Part shown: positions 12,244 to 24,425 of the stretch, in pieces
Numbering within the stretch: the first letter of the stretch is position 1
Layout: every line of letters starts with the position of its first letter
Assembly (NCBI GenBank): GCA_037974665.1
Contig: CM075770.1
Span: 66,413,850-66,477,849, forward strand
Length of the DNA stretch: 64,000 bases
Source: Ehretia macrophylla
Taxonomy: Eukaryota > Streptophyta > Magnoliopsida > Boraginales > Ehretiaceae
Reading direction: 5' to 3'
Program-made: the position numbers and the translations under genes
Notes under the pieces: generated by a model
The model's input: the letters and a program-made list of their open reading frames with translations, nothing else
What the model was told of the DNA's origin: nothing
Database searches by the model: none

Positions 12244-12803
12244 ATCATGTTAAGGGCATAAATCCCTTATGTGTTGACGGTTCACAGTCCCAGCTCAGAG
12301 AGATGGCCCATTTAAAAGGCCCAATAGGCTTAACGACAACCTATTCGCTTCAACAACGCAACATCCTTGTAAGACGTGATATCGACGCGTTGTAGGGCCC
12401 TCTAATTTTCCAGGAGTTAGGTTGTCGTCCTTTTAACAGCTCACGACGTACAATTCGGGATGAAAAAATAGAGCAAAAGAAGAAAAATGGCTCGAAACTG
12501 TTGAAAACGTTTGATTTAGGGCTCCAAAAATAGGCACAGCTAAGCAGGCTTGCTGCCCCCGTCGAAGAGCTCTCGAAGAGCTTTTGTACGATATGATGTG
12601 CGACGCGTAACTCCTTACAGATCAAAAGATATGGGAACCGAAGCGACGGAGACCTGGTCACAAGCCCTACGCCCTCAGTTTGCGGGCCCAGCCTCTACAT
12701 GAAGCAAAGTTGTCTTGCCTAAGGTGCCGTGGGATATGATAATAGAAATGTGGTGGATAAAGTATCTTGGCAACCTTAACCGGGGCAAAAAAAATTGAAA
12801 AGA

Positions 12804-12921
12804 GGGTGCAACACGAGGACTTCCCAAGGGTTCACCCATCCTAGTACTACTCTCGCCCAAGCACGCTTAACTTCGGAGTTCTGATGGGATCCGGTGCATT
12901 AGTGCTGGTATGATCGCATCC
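12804..12921 (-). rRNA. 5S ribosomal RNA, among the best preserved
   Basis: Only three differences from the array majority: RNA 3, 91 and 95. Box A and the intermediate element are intact. Confidence 0.94.
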
Positions 12922-13468
12922 ATTATGTGGAGGGCACAAATCCTTTATGTGTTGACGGTTCACAGTCCCAGCCTAGAGAGATGGGCCATTTGGGCTTAAC
13001 GACAACCCATCCGCTTCAACAAAGCAATATCCTCGTGAGACGTGATATCGAAAAGTTGTAGGGCCGTGTAATATCCCGCGAGTTAGGTTGTCGTCCTTTG
13101 AACAACTCATGACATATGATCCGAGACTGAAAAACAGAGCAAAAGAAGGAAAATGGCCCGAAACTGATGAAAACGTCCGATTTGGGCTCCGAAAATAGGA
13201 ACAACTGTGCATGCTTGTTGCCCTCGTCGTAGAGCTCTCGAAGAGTTTTTCAACAGTATGCTGTGCGCCGCGTAACTCTATACGGATTAAAAGTTATGGG
13301 CACCGGAGTGACAGAGACCTGGTCACAAGCCCCACGCCCTCGGTTTGCGGGCCCAACCTCTACGTTAAGCGAAGTTGTCTTTCCCAAGGTACCGTGGGAT
13401 TCGGTTATAGAAATGTGGTGGATAAAGTATCTTGGCAACCCTAATCGGGCAAAAAAAATTGAAAAAAG

Positions 13469-13586
13469 GGGTGTAACACGCAGACTTCCCAGGTGGTCAC
13501 CCATCCTAGTACTACTCTCGCCCAAACACGCTTAACTTCAGAGTTCTGATTGGATCCAATGCATTAGTGCTGGTATGATTGCACCC
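13469..13586 (-). rRNA. 5S ribosomal RNA
   Basis: Changes at RNA 7, 28, 29, 36, 47, 61, 93, 105, 106 and 113. Partner of 8057. Confidence 0.9.
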
Positions 13587-14147
13587 GTCCTGTTGTGGGC
13601 ACAAATTGTTTATGTGTTGATGGTTCACAGTCCCAGCCCAGAGAGATGGCTTATTCAAAAGGCCCAAGGAGCTAAACGACAACCCATCCACTTCAACAAC
13701 GCAGCATCCTCACAAGACATGATATCGACGCGTTGTAGGGCCCTCTAATATCCCGCGAGTTAGGTTGTCGTCCTTTTAACAGCTCACGACGTATGATCTG
13801 GGACAAAAAAATAGAGCAAAAGAAGAAAAATAACCTAAAACTGATGAAAACGTTTGATTTTGGGCTTTGAAAACAGGCACTGCTAAGCATGATTGTTGCC
13901 CCAATCGAAGTGCTCTAGGAGAGCTTTCCAACGGTATGTTGTGCGCTTTGTACCTCTTTACGGATCAAAAGTTATGAGCACCGGAGCGACGGCGACCTAG
14001 TCACAAGCCCTACGAACTCGGTTTGAAGGCCCAGCCTCTACGTGAAGTGAAGTTGTCTTGCCCAAGGTTCCGTGGGATTCGGTAATAGAAATGTGGTGGA
14101 TAAAGTATCTTGGCAACCCTAACCGGGGCAAAAAAAATTGAAAAGCG

Positions 14148-14265
14148 TGGTGTAACACGAGGACTTCCCAAGGGGTCACCCATCCTAGTACTACGCTCAC
14201 CCAAGCACGCTTAACTTCGGAGTTCTGATAGGATCCGATGCATTAGTGCTAGTATTATCGCACCC
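14148..14265 (-). rRNA. 5S ribosomal RNA
   Basis: Changes at RNA 10, 15, 28, 36, 67, 71, 95, 113 and 118. Two changes lie in the intermediate element. Confidence 0.9.
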
Positions 14266-14809
14266 GTCATGTGGTGGGCATAAATCCTTTATGTGTTGAC
14301 GGTTCACAGTCCCAGCCTAGAGAGATGGCCTATTCAAATGGCCCAATGGGCTTAACGACAAACCATCCGCTTCAACAACGCAGCATCCTCGTAAGACGTG
14401 ATATCAAAGAGTTTTAGGTCTATGTAATATCCCGCGAGTAAGGTTGTCGTCCTTTTAACAGCTCACGACATACGATTCGGGACTGAAAAACAGAGCAAAA
14501 GAAGGAAAGTGGGCCAAAACTGATGAAATGGTTCGATTTTGGCCTCCGAAAATAGGTGCAGCCGAGAAGTCTTGTTGCCCCCATCGTAGAGCTCTCGAAG
14601 AGCTTTTCAACGATATCATGTGCACCGCGTAACTCCTTACGAATTAAAATTTATGGGCACCGGAGCAATATAGACCTGGTCACAAGTCCCACGCCCTCGG
14701 TTTGCGGGCCCTGCCTCTACGTGAAGCGAAGGTGTCTTGCCCAAGGTGCCGTGGGATTGGGTAATAGAAATGTGGAGGATAAAGTATCTTGGCAACCCTA
14801 ACCGAGGTG

Positions 14810-14823
14810 AAAAAAACTGAAAA
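14810..14823 (-). terminator. Pol III T-run terminator (representative)
   Basis: On the minus strand, immediately after the 5S gene at 14828, there is TTTT (14823-14820) and then a run of seven T (14816-14810). The double T-run is conserved after almost every copy in the array. Confidence 0.75.
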
Positions 14824-14827
14824 GGGG

Positions 14828-14945
14828 GGGTGCAACATGAGGACTTCCTAGGGGGTCACCCATCCTAGTACTACTCTCGCCCAAGCACGCTTAACTTCGG
14901 AGTTCTGATGGGATCCGGTGCATTAGTGCTTGTATGATCGCACCC
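14828..14945 (-). rRNA. 5S ribosomal RNA, among the best preserved
   Basis: Three differences only: RNA 15, 97 and 108. Box A and the intermediate element match the majority. The upstream box, the C at -1 and the T-run terminator are all present. It is one of the likeliest functional copies here. Confidence 0.95.
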
Positions 14946-14975
14946 GTCATATTGTGGGCACAAATCCTTTATGTG
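14946..14975 (-). promoter_or_regulatory. 5S upstream promoter region (representative)
   Basis: Read on the minus strand relative to the 5S start at 14945: C at -1, GC at -14/-13 and a TATA-like CATAAA at -28 to -23. This matches the spacing of upstream elements known for plant 5S genes. Most other copies carry the same arrangement. Confidence 0.75.
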
Positions 14976-15508
14976 TTGAGTGTTCACAGTCCCAGCCCAG
15001 AGAGATGGCCCATTCAAAAAGCCTAATGGGCTGAACGACAAACCATCTACTTCAACAATGCACCATTCTCGCAAGACGTGATATTGATGCATTGTAGGGC
15101 CCTGTAATATCCCGCGAGTTAGGTTGTCGTCCTTTTAAGAGCTCACGACTTACGATACTGGACAAAAAAACAGAGCAAAAAGAAGAAAAATAGCGCGAAA
15201 CTGAAGAAAATGTTCGATTTTGGGCTCCAAAAATAGCCGGAGCTGAGCAGGCTTATTGCCCCCGTCGTAGAGCTCTAGGAGAGCTTTCCAACGTTATGTT
15301 GTTCGTCACCTAACAGCTTACGCATTAAAAGTTATGGGCACCGGATCGACGGAGACATAGTCACAAGCCCCACACCCTCGGTTTGCGGGCCCAGCCTCTA
15401 CCTGAAGTGAAGTTGTCTTGCCCAAGGTGCCATGGGATTCAGTAATAGAAATGTGGTGGATAAAGTATCTTGGCAACCCTAACTGGGCTAAAAAAAATTG
15501 AAGATGGG

Positions 15509-15626
15509 GGGTACAACACGAGGACTTCCCAGGGGGTCACCTATCCTAGTAATACTCTCGCCCAAGCACGCTTAATTTCAGAGTTCTGATGGGATCCGGT
15601 GCATTAGTGGTGGTATGATCGCACCC
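15509..15626 (-). rRNA. 5S ribosomal RNA
   Basis: Changes at RNA 17, 47, 51, 75, 85 and 114. Partner of 10096. Confidence 0.92.
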
Positions 15627-16184
15627 GTCATGTTGTGGGAACAAATCCTTTATGTGTTGACGATTCACAGTCCCACCCCAGAGAGATGGCCTATTGAAAA
15701 GGCCCAATGGGTTTAACGACAACCCATCCGCTTTAACAATGCAATATCCTTGCAAGACGTGATATCGACGCATTGCAGGGACCTCTAATGTCCCGCGAGA
15801 TAGGTTGTCGTCCTTTTAACAACTGACGACATACGATCCAGGATGAAAAAACAGAGCGAAGGAAGAAAAGTGCCCAAAACTGAGGAAAACGTTCGATTTT
15901 GGGCTCTAAAAACGGGCGCAGCCGAGCAGGCTTGCTTCCCCCATCGTAGAGCTCTTGGAGATCTTTCAACGGTATGTTGTGCACTGTGTAACTCCTTACG
16001 GATCAAAAGTTATGTGCACCGGAGGGACGGAGACCTGGTCACAAGCCCTACGCCCTTGGTTTGCTGGCCCAACCTCTACATGAAGCGAAATTGTCTTGCC
16101 CAAGGTGCCGTGGGATTTGTAATAGAAATGTGGTGTATAAAGTATCTTGGCAACCCTAACCAGGGTAAAAAAAATTAAAAAAGG

Positions 16185-16302
16185 GGGTACAACATGAGGA
16201 CTTCCCAAGGGGTCACCCATCTTTGTACTACTATCGCCCAAGTACGCTTAACTTTGGAGTTCTGATGGGATCTAGTGCATTAGTGCTGTTATGATCGCAC
16301 CC
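16185..16302 (-). rRNA. 5S ribosomal RNA, heavily mutated
   Basis: About 11 changes: RNA 14, 29, 30, 48, 60, 70, 79, 81, 95, 108 and 114. All three promoter boxes are hit, so it is probably a pseudogene. Confidence 0.88.
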
Positions 16303-16863
16303 GTCATGTTGAGGGCACAAATCCTTTATGTGTTGATGGTTCACAGTCCCAACCCTGAGAGAGGGCCCTTTCAAAAGGCCCAGTGGGCTTAACGACAACC
16401 CATCCGCTTTAACAACGCAGCATCCTCATAAGACGTGATGTCGTCGGGTTGTAGTGCCCTGTAATATCCAACGAGTTAGGTTGTCATCCTTTTAATAGCA
16501 CACGACGTATGGTCCGGGATGGAAAAATAGAGCAAATGAACAAAATTGGCCCGAAACTGATGAAAACGTTCGATTTTAGGCTCCGAAAATAGGCGCAGCT
16601 GACCAAGCTTGTGCCCCAGTCGTAGAGCTCTCGGAGAGCTTTCCAACAGTATGTTGTGCGTCGCATAACCCCTTACAGATTAAAAGTAATGCGCACTGGA
16701 GCGACGGTGACCTGGTCACAAGCCCCATGCCCTCGGTTTGCGGGCCCAGCCTCTACATGGAGCAAAGTTATCTTGCCCAAGGTATCGTGGGATTCGGTAA
16801 TAGAAATGTGGTGGATAAAGTATCTAGGCAACCCTAACCGGGGTAAAAAAAATTGAAAAGGGG

Positions 16864-16981
16864 GGGTGTAACACGAGGACTTCCAAGGGGGTCACCCATC
16901 CTAGTACTACTCCCGCCCAAGCACGCTTAACTTCAGAATCCTGATGGGATCCGGTGCATTAGTACTGGTATGATCGCACCC
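16864..16981 (-). rRNA. 5S ribosomal RNA
   Basis: Changes at RNA 18, 42, 44, 47, 69, 97 and 113. Confidence 0.91.
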
Positions 16982-17542
16982 GTCATGTTGGAGGCACAAT
17001 TCCTTTATGTGTTGACGGTTCACAGTCCCATCCCAAAGAGATGGCCTATTCAAAAAGCCCAATGGGCTTAATAACAACCCATCCACTTCAACAACTCAGC
17101 ATCCTCGCAAGACGTGATATCGATGCATTGTAGGGCCCTTTAATGTCCCACGAGTTAGGTTGTCGTCCTTTTAACAGCTCACGACGTACGATCCGGGATG
17201 AAAAAACATAGCAAAAGAAGAAAAATGGCCCAAAACTGATGAAAACGTTCGATTTTGGGCTCCAAAATTGGGTACAGCCAAGCTTGCTTGCTGCCCCCGT
17301 CGTAGAGCTCATGAAGAGCTTTCCAATAGTATGCTGTGCGCCGCGTAACTCCTTACGGATCAAAACTTATGGGCACCGGAGCGACGGAGACCTGGTCACA
17401 AGCCCTACGCCCTCGGTTTGCGGGCCCAATCTCTACGTGAAGTGAAGTTGTCTTGCCCGAGGTGCCGTAGGATTCGATAATAGAAATGTGGTGGATAAAG
17501 TATCTTGGCAACCCTAACCGGGGCAAAAAAAATTGAAAAAGG

Positions 17543-17660
17543 GGGTGCAACACGAGGACTTCCTAGGGGGTCACCCATCCTGATACTACTCTCGCCCAAG
17601 CAAGCTTAACTTCAGAGTTCTGATGGGATTCGGTGCATTAGTACTGGTAAGATTGCACCC
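17543..17660 (-). rRNA. 5S ribosomal RNA
   Basis: Changes at RNA 7, 11, 18, 31, 47, 58, 78, 79 and 97. Confidence 0.91.
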
Positions 17661-18222
17661 GTCATGTTGAGGGCACAAATCCCTTATGTGTTGATGGTTC
17701 ACAATCCCAGCTCAGAGAGATGGTCTATTCAAAAGGCCCAATGGGCTTAACGACAACCCATCCGCTTCAACAACGCAACATCCATGTAAGACGTGATATC
17801 AACACGTTGTAGGGCCCTCTAATTTCCCACGAGTTAGGTTGTCGTCCTTTTAACATCTCACGACGTACGATCCGGGACAAAAAAATAAAGCAAAAGAAGA
17901 AAAATGGCCCGAAACTGTTGAAAATGTTAGATTTGGGGCTCCGAAAAGAGGCACAGCTAAGCAGGCTTGCTGTCCCCGTCGAAGAGCTCTCGAAGAGCTT
18001 TCCAACGGTATGCTGTGCGACGTGTAACTCCTTACAGATCAAAAGATATGGGCACCGAAGCGACGGAGACCTGGTCATAAGCCCTACGCCCTCGGTTTGT
18101 GGGCCCAGCCTCTACATGAAGCGAAGTTGTCTTGCCCAAGGTGCAGTGGGATTCGGTAATAGAAATGTGGTGGATAAAGTATCTTGGCAACCATAACCGT
18201 GGCAAAAAAAATTGAAAAGGGG

Positions 18223-18340
18223 GGATGCAACACGAGGACTTCCCAGGGGGTCACCCATCCTAGTACTACTCTAGCCCAAGCACGCTTAACTTCGTAGAGC
18301 TGATGGGATCCGGTGCATTTGTTCTAGTATGATCGCACCC
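18223..18340 (-). rRNA. 5S ribosomal RNA
   Basis: Changes at RNA 15, 18, 21, 42, 43, 46, 68 and 116. Confidence 0.9.
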
Positions 18341-18899
18341 GTCATGTTGTGGACGCAAATCCTTTATGTGTTAACGGTTCACAGTCCCAACCCAGAGAGA
18401 TGGCCCATTCAAAAGGCCCAATGGCTTAACGACAACCCATCTACTTCAACAACGCAGCATCCTCGCAAGACGTGATATCGACGCGTTGTAGGGCCCTATA
18501 ATATCCCACGAGTTAGGTTGTTGTCCTTTTACCAGCTCACGACGTACGATTCAGGATGAAAAAACAGAGCAAAATAAGAAAAGTAGCCCGAAACTAATGA
18601 AAACGTTTAATTTTGGGCTCCAAAAATGAGTGCAGTCGAGCAGGCTTGCTGCCCAGTCGTAGAGGTGTCGGAAAGCTTTACAATGGTATGTTGTGCGCCG
18701 CGTAACTCCATACGGATCAAAAGTTATGGGCACCGGAGCGTCGGAGACCTGGTCACTATCCCTACGCTCTCGGTTTGAGGGCCCAGCCTCTACTTGAAGC
18801 GAAGTTGTCTTGCCCAAAGTGCCCTGGGATTCGGTAATAGAAATGTGGAGGATAAAGTATCTTGGCAACCCTAATCGGGGCAAAAAGAATTGAAATGGG

Positions 18900-19016
18900 G
18901 GGTGCAAGATGAGGACTTCCCAAGGGGTCACCCATCCTAGTACTACCTTGCCCAAGCATGCTTAACTTCGGAGTTTCGATGGGATCCGGTGCATTAGTGC
19001 TAGAATGATCGCACCC
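18900..19016 (-). rRNA. 5S ribosomal RNA with 1-nt deletion
   Basis: 117 nt. One base is missing at RNA 69-71, inside the intermediate element, with about eight further substitutions. It is probably a pseudogene. Confidence 0.86.
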
Positions 19017-19578
19017 GTCATGTTGTGGGCACAAATCCTTTATGTGTTGTCTGTTCACCATCCTAGCCCAGCGAGATGGCCCATTCAAAAGGCCAAATGG
19101 GCTTAACGACAACCCATCTCCTTCAAAAATGCAGCATTCTCGCAAGATGTGATATCGACGCGTTGTCGGGGCCTGCAATATCAAGCGAGTTAGGTTGTCG
19201 CCATTTTAACAGCTCATAGCGTACGATCCGGGATGAACAAATAGAGCAAAAGAATAAAAATAGCCCGAAACTGATGAAAATGTTCAATTTTAGGCTATGA
19301 AAATAGGCAAAGCTGAGCAGGATTGCTGCCCTCGTCGTAGGGCTCTCAGAGAGCTTTCCAACGTAATGTTGTGCTCCAAGTAACACCTGACGGATCAAAA
19401 GTTATGGGCAACAGACCGATGGATACCTTGTCGCAAGCCCCATGCCCTCGGTTTGCGGGCCCAGCCTCTACGTGAAGCGAAGCTATATTGCCCAAGGTGC
19501 GGTGGGATTCGGTAATAGAAATGTGGTGGATAAAGTATCTTGGCAACCCAAACTAGGGCAAAAAAAATTGAAAATGAG

Positions 19579-19696
19579 GGGTGCAACACGAGGACTTCCC
19601 AGGGGGTCACCCATCATAGTGCTACTCTCGCCCAAGCACTCTTAACTTCAGAGTTCTGATGGGATCCGATGCATTAGTGCTGGTATGATCGCACCC
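19579..19696 (-). rRNA. 5S ribosomal RNA
   Basis: Changes at RNA 28, 47, 57, 76 and 81. Partner of 20940 in a two-unit duplication. Confidence 0.93.
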
Positions 19697-20258
19697 GACA
19701 TGTTGTGTGCACAAATCCTTTATGTGTTGACCGTTCACAGTCCCAACCCAGAGAGATGGCCCATTCAAAAAGCCTAATGGGCTTAACGACAACCCATCTG
19801 CTTCAACAACGCAGCATCCTCGCAAGGTGCGATATTGACACGTTGTAGGGCCCTCTAATGTCCCGCGAGTTAGGTTTTCGTCCTTTTAACAGCTCACGAC
19901 GTACGATCCGGGATAGAAAAACAGAGCAAAAGTAGAAAAGTGATCCGAAACTGATGAAAATATTCGATTTTGGGCTCCAAAAATAGGCGCAGCCTAGCAG
20001 GCTTGCTGCCCCAGTCGTAGAGCTCTCGAAGAGCTTTCCAACGGAATGCTGTGTTCTGCGTAACTCTTTATGGATCAAAAGTTATGGGCACCAAAGAGAC
20101 GGAGACCTGGTCCTAAGCCCCACGCCCTCGGTTTGCGGGCCCAGCCTCTACGTGAAGCGATGTTGTCTTGCCCAAGGTGCCCTTGGATTCGGTAAAAGAA
20201 ATGTGGTGTATAAAGTATCTTGGCAACCCTAACCGGGGCAAAAAAAATTGAATAGGAG

Positions 20259-20376
20259 GGGTGCAACACGAGGACTTCCCAGGGTGTCACCCATCCTAGT
20301 ACTACTCTCGCCCAAGCACGCTTAACTTCGGAGTTCTGATGGGATCGGGTGCATTAGTGCTGGTATGATCGCACTC
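20259..20376 (-). rRNA. 5S ribosomal RNA, among the best preserved
   Basis: Three differences only: RNA 2, 30 and 92. The change at 92 lies in box C. Partner of 21620. Confidence 0.94.
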
Positions 20377-20939
20377 GTCATGTTGTGGGCACAAATCCTT
20401 TATTTGTTGACGGTTCACAGTCCCAGCCTAGAGAGATGGCCCATTCCAAAGGCCCAATGGGCTTAACGACAACCGATCCGCTATAACAACGCAGCATCCT
20501 CGCAAGACGTGATATCGACGCGTTGTAGGGCCCTGTAATATCCCGCGAGTTAGGTTGTCGTCCTTTTAACAGCTGACAACGTACGATTTGGGACAGAAAA
20601 ACAGAGCAAAAGAAGAAAACTGGCCCAAAACTGATGAAAACATTCGATTTTGGGCTCCGAAAATAGGCGCGGCCGAGCAGGCTTACGGCGCCCGCCATAG
20701 AGCTCTGGGAGAGATTTCCAACGGTATGCTGTGCGCCGCGTAACTCCTTATGGATTAAAAGTTATGGGCACTGGAGCGACGGAGACCTAGTCACAAGCCC
20801 CACACCCTCGGTTTGCGGGCCCAACCTCTACGTGAAGCGAAGTTATCTTGCCCAAGGTGCCGTGGGATTCGGTAACAGAAATGTGGTGGATAAAGTATCT
20901 TGGCAACCCTAACCGGGGCAAAAAAAAATTGAAAATGAG

Positions 20940-21057
20940 GGGTGCACCATGAGGACTTCTCAGGGGGTCACCCATCCTAGTACTACTCTCGCCCAAACAC
21001 GCTTAACTTCAGAGTTCTGATGGGATCCGATGCATTAGTGCTGGTATGATCGCACCT
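20940..21057 (-). rRNA. 5S ribosomal RNA
   Basis: Changes at RNA 1, 28, 47, 61, 98, 108 and 111. Confidence 0.91.
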
Positions 21058-21619
21058 GACATGTTGTGTGCACAAAGCCCTTATGTGTTGACGGTTCACA
21101 GTCCTAGTCCAGAGAGATTGCCCATTCAAAAGGCCCAACGGCCATATCGACAACCCATCTACTTCAACAACGTAGCATCGTCGCAAGACGTGATATTGAC
21201 GCTTTAGAGGGCCATCTAATGTCCCGCGAGTTAGGTTATCGCCCTTTTAACAGCTCACGACGTACGATCCGGAACAAAAAAATAGCGCAAAAGTAGAAAA
21301 GTGTACCAAAGCTGATGAAAACGTTCAATTTTGGGCTCTGAAAATAGGCACAGTCGAGCAGCCTTGCTGGCCCTGTCGTAGAGCTCTCGGAGAACTTTCA
21401 AACGGTATGCTGTGCGCTGCGTGACTCTTTACAGATCAAAAGTTATAAGCACCGGAGCGACGGAGACCTGGTCACAAGCCCCACGCCCTCTGTTTGCGTG
21501 CCCAACTTCTACGTGAAGTGAAGTTGTCTTGCCCAAGGTACCGTGTGATTCGGTAATCGAAATGTGATGGATAAAGTATCTTGGCAACCCTAACCGGGGC
21601 AAAAAAATTTGAATAGGAG

Positions 21620-21737
21620 GGGTGCACCACGAGGACTTCCCACGGGGTCACCCATCCTAGTACTACTCTCGCGCAAGCACGCTTAACTTCGGAGTTCTGA
21701 TGGGATCCTGTGCATTAGTGCTGGTATGATCGCACCC
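21620..21737 (-). rRNA. 5S ribosomal RNA with truncated upstream region
   Basis: The gene has only four changes (RNA 29, 65, 95, 111). However, about 30 bp directly upstream, beginning inside the TATA-like box near 21761, is deleted compared with the neighbours. This well-kept gene may therefore lack a normal promoter. Confidence 0.92.
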
Positions 21738-22270
21738 GTCAAGTTGTGGGCACAAATCCTTAGAGAGATGGCCCATTCAAAAGGCCCAATGGGCTTAACG
21801 ACTACCGATCCGCTTTAACAACGCAGCATCCTCGCAAGACGTCAAATCGACGCTTTGTTGGGCCCTGTAATATCCCGCGAGTTAGGTTGTCGTCCTTTTA
21901 ACAGCTGACGATGTACGGTTTGGGACGGAAAAACAGAGCAAAAGAAGAAAAGTGGCCCGAAACTGATGAAAACTTTTGAATTTGGGCTCCGAAAATAGGC
22001 GCGGCCGAGCAGGATTGCGGCCCCCGCAATAGAGCTCTTGGAAAGATTTCCAACGGTATGCTGTGTGCCGCATAACGCCTTACGGATTAAAAGTAATAGG
22101 CCCCGGAGCGATGGAGACCTGGTCACAAGCCCCACGCCCTCGATTTGCGGGCCCAGCCTCTACGTGAAGCGAAGTTATCTTGCCCAAGGTGCCGTGGGAT
22201 TCGGTAACAGAAATGTGGTGCAAAAAGTATCTTGGCAACCCTAACCGGGGCAAAAAAAATTGAAAAGCCA

Positions 22271-22388
22271 GGGAGCAACACGAGGACTTCCCTGTCGGTC
22301 ACCCCTCCTAGTACTACTCTCACCCAAGCACGCTTAACTTCGGAGTTCCGAGGGGATTCGGTGCATTAGTGCTGGTATGATCGCACCC
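22271..22388 (-). rRNA. 5S ribosomal RNA
   Basis: Changes at RNA 31, 37, 40, 67, 84, 93, 94, 96 and 115. Four of them lie in box C. Confidence 0.9.
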
Positions 22389-22949
22389 GTCATGTTGTGG
22401 GCACAAATCTTTTGTGTGTTGACGGTTCACAGTCCTAGCCTAGAGAGATGGCCTATTCAAAAGGCCCAACGGGCTTAACGACAACCCATCCGCTTCAACA
22501 ACACAGCATCTTCGTAAGACGTGATATCGACGCAGTGCAGGGCCCTATAATGTCCAGCGAGGTAGGTTGTCGTCCTTTTAACAGCTCATGGCGTGCGATC
22601 CGGGATGAAAAAATAGAGCAAAAAAATAAAAGTGACCCGAAACTGATGAAAACATTCCATTTTGGGCTCCGAAAACAGGCGTAGCCAAGCAAGCTCGCTG
22701 CCCCTATCGTAGAGCTCTCGGAGAGCTTTCCAACGATATGCAGTGCGCCACGTAACTCCCTACGGATTAAAAGTTATGGGCACAAGAGGGACGGTGACCT
22801 GGTCACAAGCCTTACGCCCTCGGTTTGCGGGCCCAACCTCTAAGTGAAGAGAAGTTGTCTTGCTTAAGGTGCCGTGGGATTGGGTAATAGAAATGTGGTG
22901 GATAAAGTATCTTGGCAACCCTAACCGAGGGAAAAAAAATTGAAAAGCG

Positions 22950-23067
22950 GGGTGCAACACGAGGACTTCTGAGGGGGTTACCCATCTTAGCACTACTCTT
23001 GCCCAAGCACACTTAACTTCGGAGTTCTGATGGGATCCGGTGCATTAGTGCTGGAATGATCTTACCC
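22950..23067 (-). rRNA. 5S ribosomal RNA
   Basis: Changes at RNA 5, 6, 13, 57, 68, 77, 81, 89, 97 and 98. All three promoter boxes are affected. Confidence 0.89.
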
Positions 23068-23629
23068 ATCATGTTGAGGGCACAAATCCTTAATGTGTTG
23101 ACGGTTCACAGTCCTAGCCCAGAGAGATAGCCCATTCAAAAGGCCCAATGGCCTTAACGACAACCCATCCGCTTCAACAACGTAGTATCCTCGTAAGACA
23201 TGATATCGACGCGTTGTAAGGCCCTGTAATATCCCGCGAGTTAGGTTGTTGTCCTTTTAACAGCTGACGACGTATGATCCGGGACGGAAAAACAAAGCAA
23301 ACGAAGAAAAGTGGCCCGAAACTGATGAAAAAGTTTGATTTTGGGCTCCGAAAATAGGCACAGCTGAGCAGGCTTGATGCCCCCATCGTAGAGCTCTCGG
23401 ACTGCTTTCCAACGGTATGCTGTGCACTGCGTAACTCTTTACGGATCAAAAGTTATGGGCACTGAAGCGACGGAGACCTGGTCATAAGCCCCCACGCCCT
23501 CGGTTTGCGGGCCCAGCCTCTACGTGAAGCGAAGTTGTCTTGCCCAAGGTGCCGTGGGATTTGGTAATAGAAATGTGGTGGATAAAGTATCTTGGCAACA
23601 CTAACCGGGCTAAAAAAAATTGAAATGAG

Positions 23630-23747
23630 GGGTGCAATATGAGGACTTCCCAAGGGGTCACCCATCCTAGTACTACTCTCGCCCAAGCACGCTTAAGTTC
23701 GGAGTTCTGATGGGATCCGGTGCATTAGTACTGGTATGATCGCACCC
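23630..23747 (-). rRNA. 5S ribosomal RNA
   Basis: Five changes: RNA 18, 51, 95, 108 and 110. Confidence 0.93.
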
Positions 23748-24307
23748 GTCATGTTGTGGGCACAAATCCTTTATTTGTTGATGGTTCACAGTCCCAACCC
23801 AAAGAGATGGCCCATTCAAAAGGCCCAATGGGTTTAACGACAACCCATCTACTTTAACAACACAGCATCCTCGCAAGACGTGATATGGACGCATTGTACG
23901 GCCCTCTAATGTCCAACGAGTTATGTTGTCATCCTTTTAACAGCTCACAACTTACAATCCGGGACGGAACAACAGAGCAAAAGAAGAAAAGTGGCCGAAA
24001 ACTAATGAAAACGTTCGATTTTGGGCTCTGAAAATAATCGGCCGAGTGGGCTTGTGGCCCCCATCATAGAGCTCTCGGAGAGCTTTCCAACGGTATGCTG
24101 TGCGCCGCGTAACTCCTTACGGATTAAAAGTTATGGGCACCGGAGCGACGGAGACCTGGTTACAAGCCCCACGCCCTCAGTTTGCGGGCCCAGCCTCTAC
24201 GTGAAGCGAAGTTATCTTGCCCAAGGTACCGTGGGATTCGGTAATAGAAATGTGGTGGATAAAGTATCTTGGCAACCCTAACCGGGGCAAAAAAAATTAA
24301 AAAGCGA

Positions 24308-24425
24308 GGGTGCAACACGAGGACTTCCCAGAGGGTCACCAATCCTAGTACTACTCTCGCCCAAGCATGCTTAACTTCAGAGTTCTGGTGGGATTCGGTG
24401 CATTAGTGCTGGTATGATCGCACCC
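24308..24425 (-). rRNA. 5S ribosomal RNA
   Basis: Changes at RNA 31, 38, 47, 58, 85 and 94. Confidence 0.92.

Larger units (their letters stand above)
8000..18223. repeat. higher-order duplication, about eight 5S units
   Basis: Copies at 8057, 8736, 9416, 10096, 10768, 11447, 12126 and 12804 match those at 13469, 14148, 14828, 15509, 16185, 16864, 17543 and 18223 in gene variants and spacer markers. The offset is 5,412-5,419 bp. Similarity is weak before about 8.0 kb and after the 12804/18223 genes. Confidence 0.85.
19579..22300. repeat. two-unit 5S duplication (offset 1,361 bp)
   Basis: 19579/20940 and 20259/21620 share rare markers, such as CGACATGTTGTGTGCACAAA after the first gene and CGCGGCCGAGCAGG in the spacer. 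Confidence 0.8.
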
